Below, in pieces: positions 9,283-18,159 of a stretch of DNA of 64,000 bases. The stretch is from Lichenicola sp965198575 (GTDB lineage Bacteria; Pseudomonadota; Alphaproteobacteria; Acetobacterales; Acetobacteraceae). Where the stretch lies: contig NZ_OZ240671.1 of assembly GCF_965198575.1 (NCBI RefSeq), positions 2,852,001 through 2,916,000 on the forward strand. The letters are read 5' to 3'. Under the pieces are notes generated by a model. The model ran no database searches and was not told where the DNA came from. It saw only the letters and a list, made by a program, of their open reading frames with translations. A program made the position numbers and the translations under genes. How positions within the stretch are numbered: the stretch's first letter is position 1; the number at the start of each line of letters is the position of its first letter.

Positions 9283-9393
9283 GGACGGATGGTCGGTCGC
9301 CTGGGCGCGGTTTGCAAGGTCGCGCGGGTGTCGTCAGGATTCTGCCGCATGCGCCGGCGAAGTCCCGGCACGTGCCACCTCAAGGAATGCCGC

Positions 9394-10875
9394 ATGTTCG
9401 ACCGCCCGCTCGACTGCCTGATCACCTCGTCGGCACTCGCGCCCGACCAGCGCGTGCGCGATATCCACGCCGTGCGTCCGGAGGGGCTGCCGGCGCTGCC
9501 CGGCATGCTCGGAGCCGCAAGCGCCGCCTGGCTTACCGCGAACGGGTTCCGGGGCCGTGCCGGCGAGCTGGTGAAGCTGCCGGGGCCGGACGGGATTGCC
9601 GCAGCCGTGCTCGGCCTGGGTCCGGAGCCGCAGCCGTCGATCCGGCAGTCGCCGCATCCGTTCGGCAGCCTTGCCGCGGCTCTGGCAGACCAGCAGGAGG
9701 ATCCCGAAACCGGAGGCACTGCAGCGGTATGGCGGCTGCTGCTGCCGGCGGGCGTTGCACTGGACGATGCGGTGCTCGGCTTCTGTCTCGGCGCCTACCG
9801 TTTCGACCGGTTGCGATCCAAGGCCGGGCCCGATCGCGTGCAGCAGGCCCTGCTGCTGCTGCCCGCGGACGAGGAAGCGTATCGCTCCGGAGCCGAGATC
9901 GCGCGCGCGACGTGGCTTGCCCGTGACCTGATCAACATGCCGGCCAACCTGCTCGGCCCGCTCGAGTTGGCGGAGGCGGCGCAGCAGGTGATGCGGGCGT
10001 TCGGTGCCGACGCGCAGATCATCGCCGGCGACGATCTGGCGCGCGAGTATCCGGCGGTGGCCGCGGTGGGGGCCGGATCGGTGCGGCCGCCGCAGGTGTT
10101 GGTGGCGCGCTGGCGCGGGTCGCAGGCGGGCGACGACGCACCGTTGCTGTCGCTGGTCGGCAAGGGCGTCTGCTTCGATACCGGTGGCTACGACATCAAG
10201 CCGTCCGCCGGGATGCTGCGCATGAAGAAGGACATGGGCGGCGCGGCGATCATGCTAGCGCTGGCCAGGCTGGTGATGGCGCACGACCTGCCGGTGCGGC
10301 TGGAGCTCAGGCTGGGCTGCGTCGAGAACAGCATCTCCGGCAGTGCGATGCGGCCTTCCGACGTGATCCGGACCCGTCGTGGCCTGTCCGTCGAGATCGG
10401 CAACACCGACGCCGAGGGCCGGCTGGTGCTCTGCGACCTGCTGGCCGAAGCGTCCGATGCCGCGCCGGACCTGCTGCTCGACGCCGCGACCCTGACGGGT
10501 GCCGCCCGGACGGCACTCGGACCGGACCTGCCCGCATTGTTCTGCAACGACGAGTCGACGGCGCTGCATCTCGGCCGGGCAGGCCTGCAGTCGCACGACC
10601 CGATCTGGCGGCTGCCGCTCTGGGGAGGCTACGACGACTGGCTTTCCAGTCCGATTGCAGACCTGAACAATGTTTCATCCAAGCCGATGGCCGGATCGAT
10701 CACCGCTTCACTGTTTCTTCATCGTTTCGTGGCCAAATCAGCGCGGTGGGCACATCTCGACACCTACGCCTGGAATGATCAAACCCGTGCCGGCCGTCCG
10801 GAGGGGGGAGAGGCGCTCGGACTCCGAGCAATGTTCCACGCACTGTTGCCGATTCTTAATCTTCGACCGGACTGA
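9394..10875 (+). CDS. Leucyl aminopeptidase (peptidase family M17)
   Basis: A cytosolic, two-metal aminopeptidase of 493 aa that releases N-terminal amino acids from peptides. The catalytic C-terminal domain carries LLSLVGKGVCFDTGGYDIKP (metal and catalytic lysine region), MKKDMGGAA, and the family signature NTDAEGRLVLCD. A second arginine/lysine-rich substrate region follows at SSKPMAGSITASLFLHRF. The N-terminal domain is poorly conserved, as usual in M17. AAGGA lies 9 nt before the chosen ATG. The open frame continues upstream through the helicase antisense strand, but that part has no coding character. It appears to be transcribed alone. Confidence 0.92.
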   Translation: MFDRPLDCLITSSALAPDQRVRDIHAVRPEGLPALPGMLGAASAAWLTANGFRGRAGELVKLPGPDGIAAAVLGLGPEPQPSIRQSPHPFGSLAAALADQQEDPETGGTAAVWRLLLPAGVALDDAVLGFCLGAYRFDRLRSKAGPDRVQQALLLLPADEEAYRSGAEIARATWLARDLINMPANLLGPLELAEAAQQVMRAFGADAQIIAGDDLAREYPAVAAVGAGSVRPPQVLVARWRGSQAGDDAPLLSLVGKGVCFDTGGYDIKPSAGMLRMKKDMGGAAIMLALARLVMAHDLPVRLELRLGCVENSISGSAMRPSDVIRTRRGLSVEIGNTDAEGRLVLCDLLAEASDAAPDLLLDAATLTGAARTALGPDLPALFCNDESTALHLGRAGLQSHDPIWRLPLWGGYDDWLSSPIADLNNVSSKPMAGSITASLFLHRFVAKSARWAHLDTYAWNDQTRAGRPEGGEALGLRAMFHALLPILNLRPD

Positions 10876-11021
10876 AACACTCCAGTAACGTAATCGGGAA
10901 TGAACCAAGTCATTTCCGGGGATTATAAGACGGACTTGTATCTCCTGGAGATTCGCATCCGGCGAACCAGGGTTCTGGTGTGCAAGCACCAACGGTCGTT
11001 CGGTGCGCCTGACGACCAAGC

Positions 11022-11042
11022 GGAGCAGCGTTCTGCCGCTCC
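11022..11042 (+). repeat. Hairpin in the leader of the MarR-like gene
   Basis: GGAGCAGC and GCCGCTCC can pair with one mismatch around a 5-nt loop, ending 26 nt before the regulator start. It would sit in the 5' leader if transcription begins upstream. Its role is unknown. Confidence 0.3.
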
Positions 11043-11068
11043 GTCTCGACCATGAAGGGAACTGCAGG

Positions 11069-11461
11069 ATGGCCCAGGCCTCAACGACCGACCACCTGGT
11101 TGCAACACTTCGGGACACCGTCGTTTCGATGGTCCGCCGCGATGGGCCTGACCTGTCGGCGCGACAGCTCGGCGTTTTCCTCACCTGCTACCTGCAGGAC
11201 GGCGCCCATACCGTGCGTGGCCTCGCTGCAGACCTCAACGTTTCGAAGCCCGCGATCACCCGCGCGCTCGATCGGCTCGGTGAACTCGATCTCGCCCGTC
11301 GCAAGGTGGATCCGATGGACCGCCGCTCGATCCTGGTGCAGCGTACCCTCAAGGGTGCGGCTTATCTTCGCGAGCTGCGCTCGATCATGTCCGAGGCCTC
11401 GACCACCTCGCGCCGTTCCGGCCCTGTCGAGGAACGGAGCGGCCGTCGCGCTGCTGGCTGA
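11069..11461 (+). CDS. MarR-like winged-helix regulator
   Basis: A 130-aa DNA-binding protein. The core reads LSARQLGVFLTCYLQDGAH, then a helix-turn-helix LAADLNVSKPAITRALDRLGELDLARR and the wing KVDPMDRRSILVQRT, which is the MarR layout. It is shorter than typical MarR proteins (about 140-150 aa), and the C-terminus after TLKGAAYLRELR is Arg/Ser-rich and probably disordered, so the dimer helices may be incomplete. The ATG at 11069 is preceded by AAGGGA; upstream in-frame ATGs lack a site. The exported-protein gene 110 bp downstream may be its target, but no operator was identified. Confidence 0.75.
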   Translation: MAQASTTDHLVATLRDTVVSMVRRDGPDLSARQLGVFLTCYLQDGAHTVRGLAADLNVSKPAITRALDRLGELDLARRKVDPMDRRSILVQRTLKGAAYLRELRSIMSEASTTSRRSGPVEERSGRRAAG

Positions 11462-11572
11462 TCATCCACCGCCTGACACGGCTGGCGGAACGCGGCCGGG
11501 CGTGTCGGCTCTACCGGATGAACCGAGGTTCGCGTGATGCGGCCCTCGATCATGAATTTAAGGAGCGCCCCA

Positions 11573-12022
11573 ATGCGCCTATCCGCCTTTTCGACCAGTC
11601 TTGGCCTTGCCCTGGCTGTGTCTGCCATGCCCGCGCTCGCAGCTCAGGATCCGGGCACGAACCATCGTCCGGACGGCTACGTCACGATCGTAGCCAAGGC
11701 GGCCGACGTCGGCATCGGCTTCACCTGGGGTGATGGCGTGCTCAAGTATCACGGCCACACCTACCATTTCTCGGTAAAGGGTGTTGACGTGGCGGCGGTC
11801 GGCTTTTCCAAGGTGGTCGGTCATGGACGCGTCTATGACCTCAGGAACCTGCATGACTTCGACGGAACCTATGCCGCTGCGAACGGTGAGGCGACCGTGG
11901 GCAGCGGGCTCGGAGGCCGTGCCCTCACGAACGGCAACGGCGTCGTGATTCGTATCGACGACGTGACGAAGGGCGCTCGGCTTGCCGGCGCAGCCCAGGG
12001 GATCGAGCTGACGCTCCGCTAG
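11573..12022 (+). CDS. Small exported protein of unknown function
   Basis: A 149-aa protein with a clear signal peptide (MRLSAFSTSLGLALAVSAMPALAAQ, cleavage after ALA). The start is fixed by AAGGAGC 7 nt upstream. The mature part is all beta-like: VGIGFTWGDGVLKYHGHTYH, VDVAAVGFSKVVGHGRVYD, LHDFDGTYAAANGEATVGSG, NGNGVVIRIDDVTKGARL. Exported proteins with a similar GxGxLxYxGxxY ... VYDLxxLxDFxGTY pattern occur in several proteobacteria, but I cannot assign a family name with confidence. It should be periplasmic or surface-associated. It is convergent with the polysaccharide glycosyltransferase gene. Confidence 0.75.
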   Translation: MRLSAFSTSLGLALAVSAMPALAAQDPGTNHRPDGYVTIVAKAADVGIGFTWGDGVLKYHGHTYHFSVKGVDVAAVGFSKVVGHGRVYDLRNLHDFDGTYAAANGEATVGSGLGGRALTNGNGVVIRIDDVTKGARLAGAAQGIELTLR

Positions 12023-12033
12023 ATCGATCCGCT

Positions 12034-13092
12034 TCAGGACCAGCCTGCCAGTCCGGCCCGCCTTGCGCGGTGCCGGACGATCCACGTCCAGACCAGTTGC
12101 GGCGTCAGGACGACGCAGATGGCCATCGTCGGCGATGATGGCGCCATGACGACGGCGATGACGCTGCCCCATGTCGCAAAGCCCCAATGTATCAGCGTCA
12201 CGACCGGTGCGGAGAGACCGGAGCGCGAGGCGACCTGATAGAGATGTCCGCGATGCGCCTCGGTAATCCGCTCGCCATTGATCGCCCTGCGGGCAAGAGT
12301 GAACACGACGTCCCACAGGATGCCGGCCAGAGCGAGCGGCACGAGCAGGCCAAGGCCGAGGGAGGTGCCGTCCCGTCCTCCCGACGCAGCAAGCAGCAGT
12401 GCGAACGCTCCCAGCAGAAGGCCACACGCCTGGCTGCCGACATCGCCCAGGAAGATCCGGGCGCGGGGATAGTTGAAGGGCAGGAACCCGGCCAATCCCG
12501 CGGCGGTCATGATGGCGGCCGCGGACAGGAGCGGGTTCTGCAATCGCCAGGCTAGCCAGCCCACGGCAACGCTCGCGATCAGGCCGCTGCCGGACGCCAG
12601 GCCGTTCAGGCCGTCGATGAAGTTGAACGCGTTGGTTGCCAGGAGCAGCCAGCACAGTGAGGCCAGCACCAGTGGCAGCACCATGACGCAGGGTAGGTGG
12701 GTCGGCAGCAGCACCGCCACCGCACCGATGGCGAGGCTTCCAGCCGCCGCCTGCGCTGCCAGCTTGATCTGGAAGCCGAATTGCCGAAGGTCGTCCGCCC
12801 AGGACACCACGGCCAGCAGCAGCACCGCGAGCAGCAGCAGCAGCGTCGCTGGTCGTTCGCCGGACTGCCCGGGCAGAAGCAACAGAGCCGCCGGAACACC
12901 GGCCATGACCGCCGCCACGACGCCTGCGCCACCGCCCTTCGGCGTCGGGCGATCATGCGAGCTGCGACTGCCCGGCACATCCAGCACGCCGACCCGGATC
13001 ATCCGCCGGACCACCACGCCGGACAGCAAGGCCGCCAACACCGCGAGCCCGAGCAGCGCCGGCAGACGTGCCGCCATGTCCTGATGCGCCAT
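12034..13092 (-). CDS. WecA/MraY-like undecaprenyl-phosphate glycosyl-1-phosphate transferase
   Basis: A polytopic inner-membrane enzyme of 352 aa that transfers a sugar-1-phosphate from a UDP-sugar to undecaprenyl phosphate, starting assembly of a surface glycan. Family motifs are GGGAGVV after RSSHDRPTPK, the acidic SWADDLRQFG (magnesium site), NAFNFIDGLNGLASG, and the FLGDVGSQACG loop. About ten hydrophobic segments can be counted. The start at 13092 is set by AGGAGGT 5 nt upstream; longer in-frame ATGs are not preceded by a site. The divergent FlaA1-type epimerase and DegT aminotransferase supply modified sugars, so the three genes form a polysaccharide unit. Confidence 0.88.
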   Translation of the reverse strand: MAHQDMAARLPALLGLAVLAALLSGVVVRRMIRVGVLDVPGSRSSHDRPTPKGGGAGVVAAVMAGVPAALLLLPGQSGERPATLLLLLAVLLLAVVSWADDLRQFGFQIKLAAQAAAGSLAIGAVAVLLPTHLPCVMVLPLVLASLCWLLLATNAFNFIDGLNGLASGSGLIASVAVGWLAWRLQNPLLSAAAIMTAAGLAGFLPFNYPRARIFLGDVGSQACGLLLGAFALLLAASGGRDGTSLGLGLLVPLALAGILWDVVFTLARRAINGERITEAHRGHLYQVASRSGLSAPVVTLIHWGFATWGSVIAVVMAPSSPTMAICVVLTPQLVWTWIVRHRARRAGLAGWS

Positions 13093-13286
13093 GACGACCT
13101 CCTGAGTTGGCACTCGATCGAGCCGCTCGTGCCCTTCTAGCGCGGCGGACGCTGGGCTATAGGGTCGCGAAGATGCCCTCGCAACGTCCCTTGCTGCGTC
13201 CTCGGTCGGAGTCTCCGGCGTCTCCACCCCTCGCCAGGGCCGCAGCACCGCCCAAGCGTATTGACCGGCGCCGAAGCTTCCGGCCG

Positions 13287-15203
13287 ATGAACCGGATCCT
13301 GGTCAACATCGCGCTCGACGGTGCGCTGGCCGCAGTGGCAGCGCCGATCGCGCGCTGGCTGGCGGATCCGCAAGGCGGGCTGATCCATCCGCTCTGGTTC
13401 CTCGCCGGTGGCGCCATCACCCTGGTGATCGTCGGCGTCCCGTTCCGCATGCCGCAGCAGTACTGGCGGTTTTCCGGTGTCGCCGATCTCATGGGGATCG
13501 CCGGGGCTTCGGTGGCGAGTGCGGTGCTGTTTGCCGGCCTGCTGCTGGCGACCGGTTTCCGGCTGCCAAGCATTACCTTCCCGATCATACACGCCCTGAC
13601 CCTGCTGGTGCTGCTGGGCGGCCTGCGCATCGTCTATCGCCTGAGCCAGGGGCGCTTCGGCCCGGCGGCTGCGACCGCGCCGACCCAGAACGTGCTGCTC
13701 GTCGGCGCCGACGAGGCCGCCGACCTGTTCCTGCGTGCGGTGCAGCGCGCCCGCGATACGCCGTTGCGGATCACCGGGCTGCTCGCCTATGGCAGCCACC
13801 AGCCCGGTCGCCGGATCCATGGCGTGCCGATCCTGGGCACCTTGCGCGATGTCGGCCCGGTGCTCGACCGGCTCGAGCGGCAGGGCCTGCGTCCCGACGG
13901 TCTAGTGGTGACCGACCCGGAACTGCGCGGCAGCGACCTGGCGGCGATCATCCGCGAGGCCGACCGGCTCTCGATCCCGGTCGGCCGGGTGCCGGATCCG
14001 ACCACGCTGTCGCCGGCATCACGCGTGGAACTGCGCCCGGTGGCCATCGAGGACCTGCTGAACCGGCCACAGGTGGCGCTCGATACCCAGGCGATGGCGC
14101 GCCTGGTGCGTGGCCGCCGGGTGCTGGTGACCGGCGCCGGCGGCACGATCGGCTCGGAACTGGCACGCCAGGTGGCTGCCCTGTCGCCTGAGCTGCTGGT
14201 GCTGCTCGATCATGGCGAGTTCGCGCTGTGGCAGGTCGATCTCGAGCTGGCCGAACTGGCCCCGGACGTGACGCGGCGGACCGTGGTGGCCGACATCCGC
14301 GACGCCGGCCGGCTGGCGACGCTGTTCGCCGAGTTCCGCCCGGAGATCGTGTTCCACGCAGCCGCCCTGAAGCACGTGCCGATTGTCGAGGCCAACCAGG
14401 CCGAGGGCATGCTCACCAATATCGTCGGCACCCGCCAGGTGGCGGATGCGGCGGCGCAGGCGGGAGCATCGGAGATGGTGCTGATCTCGACCGACAAGGC
14501 GGTCAATCCGAGCAGCGTGATGGGTGCGTCGAAGCGGGCCGCGGAGATGTATTGCCAGTCGCTCGACATCGCCGCCCGGCGTGCCGGGACCGGGATGCGC
14601 TGCGTGACCGTGCGGTTCGGCAACGTGCTCGGCAGCACCGGGTCGGTGGTGCCGCTGTTCCGCCGCCAGCTCGAGCGTGGCGGCCCGCTCACCGTGACCC
14701 ATCCCGACATGCAGCGCTTCTTCATGACGGTGAGCGAGGCCGTCGGGCTGGTGCTGCAGGCCAGCGCGGTCGGAGCCAGCCAGGACCGGACGGCCGCCGC
14801 CGATACCGACGCTCTGCTGCAGGATGGCGGCATCTTCGTGCTCGACATGGGCGAGCCGGTGAAGATCGTCGACCTGGCGCGGCAGATGATCCGGCTCGCC
14901 GGCCTGCGCCCGGATGACGACGTGCAGATCCGCTTCACCGGCCTGCGCCCCGGCGAGAAGCTGTTCGAGGAGCTGTTCCATGGCAGCGAGCCGCCGGTGC
15001 CGACCGGCTATCCCGGGCTGCTGATGGCCACGCCGCGCACCGCCGATCCGGTGGTGGTCGGGCAGGCGCTCGCGGCGATCGGTGCCAGCTGCCGCGCCGG
15101 TCATGCGGACCAGGCGCTTGCCCTGCTCAAGCGCCTGGTGCCGGAATTCGTCCACAACCCGGACGGCGCCACGGAAACCGCCGAGCCCGAGAGGATCCTG
15201 TGA
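13287..15203 (+). CDS. FlaA1/CapD-type nucleotide-sugar epimerase/dehydratase
   Basis: A membrane-anchored UDP-sugar 4,6-dehydratase or epimerase of the WbpM/CapD family, about 638 aa. An N-terminal part with four hydrophobic segments (about residues 5-115) is followed by a nucleotide-binding CoA-like region and then the SDR catalytic domain: VLVTGAGGTIGSELARQ (NAD site), HAAALKHVPIVE, STDKAVNPSSVMGASKR (SxxK in place of YxxxK, as in large family members) and RFGNVLGSTGSVVPLF. These enzymes make the precursor of rare amino-deoxy sugars, consistent with the DegT aminotransferase that overlaps its stop codon. The start is uncertain: 13287 gives the usual MNRxLVNxALD beginning, while 13173 would add 38 basic residues. 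Confidence 0.9.
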   Translation: MNRILVNIALDGALAAVAAPIARWLADPQGGLIHPLWFLAGGAITLVIVGVPFRMPQQYWRFSGVADLMGIAGASVASAVLFAGLLLATGFRLPSITFPIIHALTLLVLLGGLRIVYRLSQGRFGPAAATAPTQNVLLVGADEAADLFLRAVQRARDTPLRITGLLAYGSHQPGRRIHGVPILGTLRDVGPVLDRLERQGLRPDGLVVTDPELRGSDLAAIIREADRLSIPVGRVPDPTTLSPASRVELRPVAIEDLLNRPQVALDTQAMARLVRGRRVLVTGAGGTIGSELARQVAALSPELLVLLDHGEFALWQVDLELAELAPDVTRRTVVADIRDAGRLATLFAEFRPEIVFHAAALKHVPIVEANQAEGMLTNIVGTRQVADAAAQAGASEMVLISTDKAVNPSSVMGASKRAAEMYCQSLDIAARRAGTGMRCVTVRFGNVLGSTGSVVPLFRRQLERGGPLTVTHPDMQRFFMTVSEAVGLVLQASAVGASQDRTAAADTDALLQDGGIFVLDMGEPVKIVDLARQMIRLAGLRPDDDVQIRFTGLRPGEKLFEELFHGSEPPVPTGYPGLLMATPRTADPVVVGQALAAIGASCRAGHADQALALLKRLVPEFVHNPDGATETAEPERIL

Positions 15204-16360
15204 TGAACCCCGATGGTCCCGCCCCGAGACAGGTCGCGTTTCTCGACCTGAAGGCGCAGGCGGCCCGGATGGCCCCGGCCCTGCGCGCGCGCATCGATGC
15301 CGTGCTGGCGCATTGCCAGTTCGTGCTCGGGCCGGAGGTGCAGGAGCTGGAGTCACGGCTGGCGGACTTCTGCGGAGCGGCGCATTGCGTCGCTGTCAGT
15401 TCCGGCACCGACGCGCTGCAGATCGCCATGATGGCCGCCGGCATCGGGCCGGGCGATGCCGTGTTCCTGCCCGCCTTCACCTATACCGCGACCGCGGAGG
15501 TGCCGCTGGTGCTGGGTGCGACACCGGTGTTCGTCGATGTCGACGCGCACACCTTCCAGATCGATCCGGCGCATCTGCGGCTGCGGATCGAGGCGGTGCG
15601 GCAGGCGGGCACGCTGCGGCCGGCAGCGATCGTCGGTGTCGACCTGTTCGGCCAGCCGGCGCCCTGGCCGGAGCTTCGGCAGATCGCCGGTGACGCGGGC
15701 ATGTTCCTGCTGGACGACTGCGCGCAGAGCTTCGGCGGCAGCCTGGATGGCGTTCGGCTCGGTCGCGAGGCGGATGCGACCGCGATCAGCTTCTTTCCCT
15801 CCAAGCCGCTCGGTGGCTATGGCGATGGTGGCGCGTTGCTGACCGACGACGCGGACCGGGCCAGGCTGTATCGCAGCCTGCGCTCGCACGGCGAAGGCGA
15901 GACCCGCTACGAGGTCCTGCGCACCGGCATGAACGGCCGGCTCGACACGCTGCAGGCGGCGGTGCTGCTGGCCAAGCTCGACGCGTTCGAGGGTGAGCTC
16001 GATCGCCGCGAGCGGATCGCCGACACCTACGATCGTGGCCTCGCCGGGTTCGCCGGGATCCCGGCACGAGTGGCCGGTGGTCGCAGTGCCTGGGCGGTGT
16101 ATGCGGTGCTGCTCGAGGACGGTGCCGCGCGTGACCGCATGCAGGCGACCTTGCGCGAGCAGGGCGTGCCGACCGCGATCTATTACCCGCGGCCGCTGCA
16201 TCACCAGCCGGCCTACCGTCCGCATCACGACGACACGCCGTTGCCGGTTTCCGAGGATCTTGCCAGCCGCATCCTGGCCCTGCCGATCCATCCCGAGCTC
16301 GACGACGCGGATGTCGAGCACGTCGTGCAGGCATTCCGGAGCGCCGCGCGGTCCACCTGA
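15203..16360 (+). CDS. DegT/DnrJ/EryC1/StrS sugar aminotransferase
   Basis: A PLP-dependent aminotransferase of 385 aa that adds an amino group to a keto-sugar nucleotide. Motifs are VSSGTDALQIAMMAAGIGPGD (cofactor phosphate), LDDCAQSFGG (the PLP-ring Asp and neighbours), and SFFPSKPLGGYGDGGAL with the Schiff-base Lys. The NGRLDTLQAAVLLAKL helix is also typical. The ATG overlaps the upstream TGA (TGATG), with AGAGGA 8 nt ahead, so it is translationally coupled to the dehydratase whose keto product it should use. The exact sugar is not readable. Confidence 0.92.
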   Translation: MNPDGPAPRQVAFLDLKAQAARMAPALRARIDAVLAHCQFVLGPEVQELESRLADFCGAAHCVAVSSGTDALQIAMMAAGIGPGDAVFLPAFTYTATAEVPLVLGATPVFVDVDAHTFQIDPAHLRLRIEAVRQAGTLRPAAIVGVDLFGQPAPWPELRQIAGDAGMFLLDDCAQSFGGSLDGVRLGREADATAISFFPSKPLGGYGDGGALLTDDADRARLYRSLRSHGEGETRYEVLRTGMNGRLDTLQAAVLLAKLDAFEGELDRRERIADTYDRGLAGFAGIPARVAGGRSAWAVYAVLLEDGAARDRMQATLREQGVPTAIYYPRPLHHQPAYRPHHDDTPLPVSEDLASRILALPIHPELDDADVEHVVQAFRSAARST

Positions 16361-16366
16361 CGTGGG

Positions 16367-17551
16367 CTAGATGAAGTCCCGCCTCTGCCGACGGCCGGTA
16401 CGCAGTCCGGCGCGCAGCCGAAGCGGCTCGGGATCGTCCCGCACGGTGTCGTCCGCGGCCTCCGCCGGCTCGCCGATATGGAGTTCGGTTCGGTTCCGGG
16501 TGAGGCGCTTGGCGCGGTAGAGCGCACGGTCCGCCATCGCCATCTGGTCGTCGACGCTCAGCGCCTCGTCGGTGCCGACGGTAACGCCGACGCTGACGGT
16601 AAAGCAGGGGCTGGGACCGTGGGCACTGGCAGCCTTCCGGAGGGTTTCGGCGAGATCGCGGGCCTGCGTCACGGTGACGTTGTCGATGGCCAGCGCGAAC
16701 TCGTCGCCGCCGATGCGTCCGAGGACGACGTCCGGTCCGGCCAGCTCGGACGCGATCCGGGTGAACCGCGTGATCACCGCATCGCCGGCGGCGTGGCCGA
16801 AGCCGTCATTGATCCGCTTGAAGTGGTCGATATCGACCAGGATGATGGTGCGCCGGCGCAGCGGTCCCGCCGCCCGCCAGAAGCCACGGCGGTTGAGGGC
16901 GCCGGTGAGCTCGTCCCTGAGGGCCTCCCGCTGCTGCGCGAGTAGCGCCCGCTCGACGATCAGGATCAGGCTGAGGCCGGGCCACAGCATGATGTAGACC
17001 AGCATCTCGACGGGCAGTGCCGCGTGCAGGAGCCAGGGCCAGGGCAGCAACCGTGGCTGCATGATCGCCACCGTCCAGAGCACCGTGCAGCAGAGATGGA
17101 CAGTGCCGACCAGGAGCAGGCTGGCCTGCGGATCGCTCTGCCTGGGGTTCTGCAGCAGCGGCATCATGCACAAGGCGGTCAGGGCGCTGCTGACGAGGGT
17201 GGCGGCGAGCAGCCGATCGGGTGGGGACGTGCGGAAGACGGGTAACAGGCACAGCGCCAGCCAGAGCAGCGGCGGCAGGATCAGCCATGCCAGCGACGCG
17301 CGGCGGTTGAAGATCTGTGCCGTTGCCCGCCAGGCGAGGAAGCCGCCGAGCAGGTGCAGCGCGATGGCGACGTCCGGCACGAGCCCGATGCCACGCGGCG
17401 CCAGCGCCGTCACGGCCATGCCGATGGCGCTGCAGAGCGTGGCGAAGCCGACCAGGCGCAAGGCCGGGCTCGGCTGGTGCCGATAGACGATGCCGCACAG
17501 CAGCGGAGCTGCCACGACAGGCATGTCTGAGGTCGCGAAGGTCGGCAGCAT
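16367..17551 (-). CDS. Membrane-bound GGDEF diguanylate cyclase
   Basis: A 394-aa protein with an N-terminal membrane region of about seven hydrophobic segments (roughly residues 10-200) and a C-terminal GGDEF domain. The active-site loop is intact (GRIGGDEFAL), as are DELTGALNRRGFW and the metal Asp in LVDIDHFKRINDGFGH, so synthesis of cyclic di-GMP is expected. The position of the inhibitory RxxD site, five residues before GGDEF, reads AGPD, so classical product inhibition is probably absent. A basic tail (RAGLRTGRRQRRDF) ends the protein. The DegT gene is convergent with 6 bp between stops. The start lacks a strong ribosome-binding site. Confidence 0.88.
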   Translation of the reverse strand: MLPTFATSDMPVVAAPLLCGIVYRHQPSPALRLVGFATLCSAIGMAVTALAPRGIGLVPDVAIALHLLGGFLAWRATAQIFNRRASLAWLILPPLLWLALCLLPVFRTSPPDRLLAATLVSSALTALCMMPLLQNPRQSDPQASLLLVGTVHLCCTVLWTVAIMQPRLLPWPWLLHAALPVEMLVYIMLWPGLSLILIVERALLAQQREALRDELTGALNRRGFWRAAGPLRRRTIILVDIDHFKRINDGFGHAAGDAVITRFTRIASELAGPDVVLGRIGGDEFALAIDNVTVTQARDLAETLRKAASAHGPSPCFTVSVGVTVGTDEALSVDDQMAMADRALYRAKRLTRNRTELHIGEPAEAADDTVRDDPEPLRLRAGLRTGRRQRRDFI

Positions 17552-17722
17552 GGGTCAACCCGGGCAGATTCTGCATCCGATTTATAACAAGCAATAACGA
17601 GATTTTCACGAAGTATTTCGGATCCGAACGAAATGATGTCGGACTTGTGTCGGGACAGCGTGAGCGACTAGATCGTATCGGCCGCGCTGCCATGTCGCGC
17701 CGCCGGTCGGGAGACATGCGAC
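17552..17722. promoter_or_regulatory. AT-richer divergent promoter region
   Basis: 171 bp between the divergent GGDEF and small exported-protein genes. The part at 17580-17640 (runs such as ATTTATAACAAGCAATAACGAG) is clearly richer in A+T than its surroundings and probably holds both promoters; no confident -35/-10 pair could be fixed. Confidence 0.35.
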
Positions 17723-18112
17723 ATGGGACAGCTTTTACGCGCCGGCACCGCGCTTGCCGTGCCGACGCTGGCGCTGGTCGTCGCCTGGTCCGCAGTGACC
17801 GGGCCGGCGTTTGCGCAGACGGCCCCCGCTGCCACGCCCGCCGGAACTGCGGCCGCGCCTCCCGACACCCAGGAGAACCTCACGGTGCTCGGGCACCGCA
17901 AGACCTTCGAGACGGCACCGATGCCGGGGCCTGCACTGCAGCCTCCGCCGGACAAGCCGGACGTGCATCTCGGTCGCTACAAGGTTTCCGGTGACCAGAG
18001 CACGCCCGACGGCAGGGATGCCCAGACCGGCGCCCTGATCGCCCCGTTCGGCACCGCCTATACCGGTGCCAGCCCTGTGGCAGGCGGCCTGGCGTCGCAT
18101 TTCGAGCACTGA
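17723..18112 (+). CDS. Small exported Pro/Ala-rich protein
   Basis: A 129-aa protein of unknown function. The signal peptide is MGQLLRAGTALAVPTLALVV with a processing site near AFAQ. The mature part is low in complexity at first (TAPAATPAGTAAAPPDTQE), then LTVLGHRKTFETAPMPG and a more conserved-looking C-terminus (YKVSGDQSTPDGRDAQTG). There is no transmembrane segment beyond the signal, so it is probably periplasmic. GGGAG lies 9 nt upstream of the ATG. No family was recognised. Confidence 0.65.
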   Translation: MGQLLRAGTALAVPTLALVVAWSAVTGPAFAQTAPAATPAGTAAAPPDTQENLTVLGHRKTFETAPMPGPALQPPPDKPDVHLGRYKVSGDQSTPDGRDAQTGALIAPFGTAYTGASPVAGGLASHFEH

Positions 18113-18115
18113 GCA

Positions 18116-18136
18116 GGCCGGTCAGCCCAACCGGCC
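18116..18136 (+). terminator. Hairpin between convergent genes
   Basis: GGCCGGT pairs perfectly with ACCGGCC over a 7-nt loop, 4 bp after the exported-protein stop and before the convergent reductase gene's stop. No T-run follows, so it may act as a bidirectional or Rho-assisted stop. Confidence 0.5.
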
Positions 18137-18159
18137 CGGCGATCGCGCAAGCCCGGCTT

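Noticed and set aside
6556..9393. Long + strand open frame upstream of the aminopeptidase
   Set aside because: It is antisense to the helicase; coding character and a ribosome-binding site appear only from 9394.
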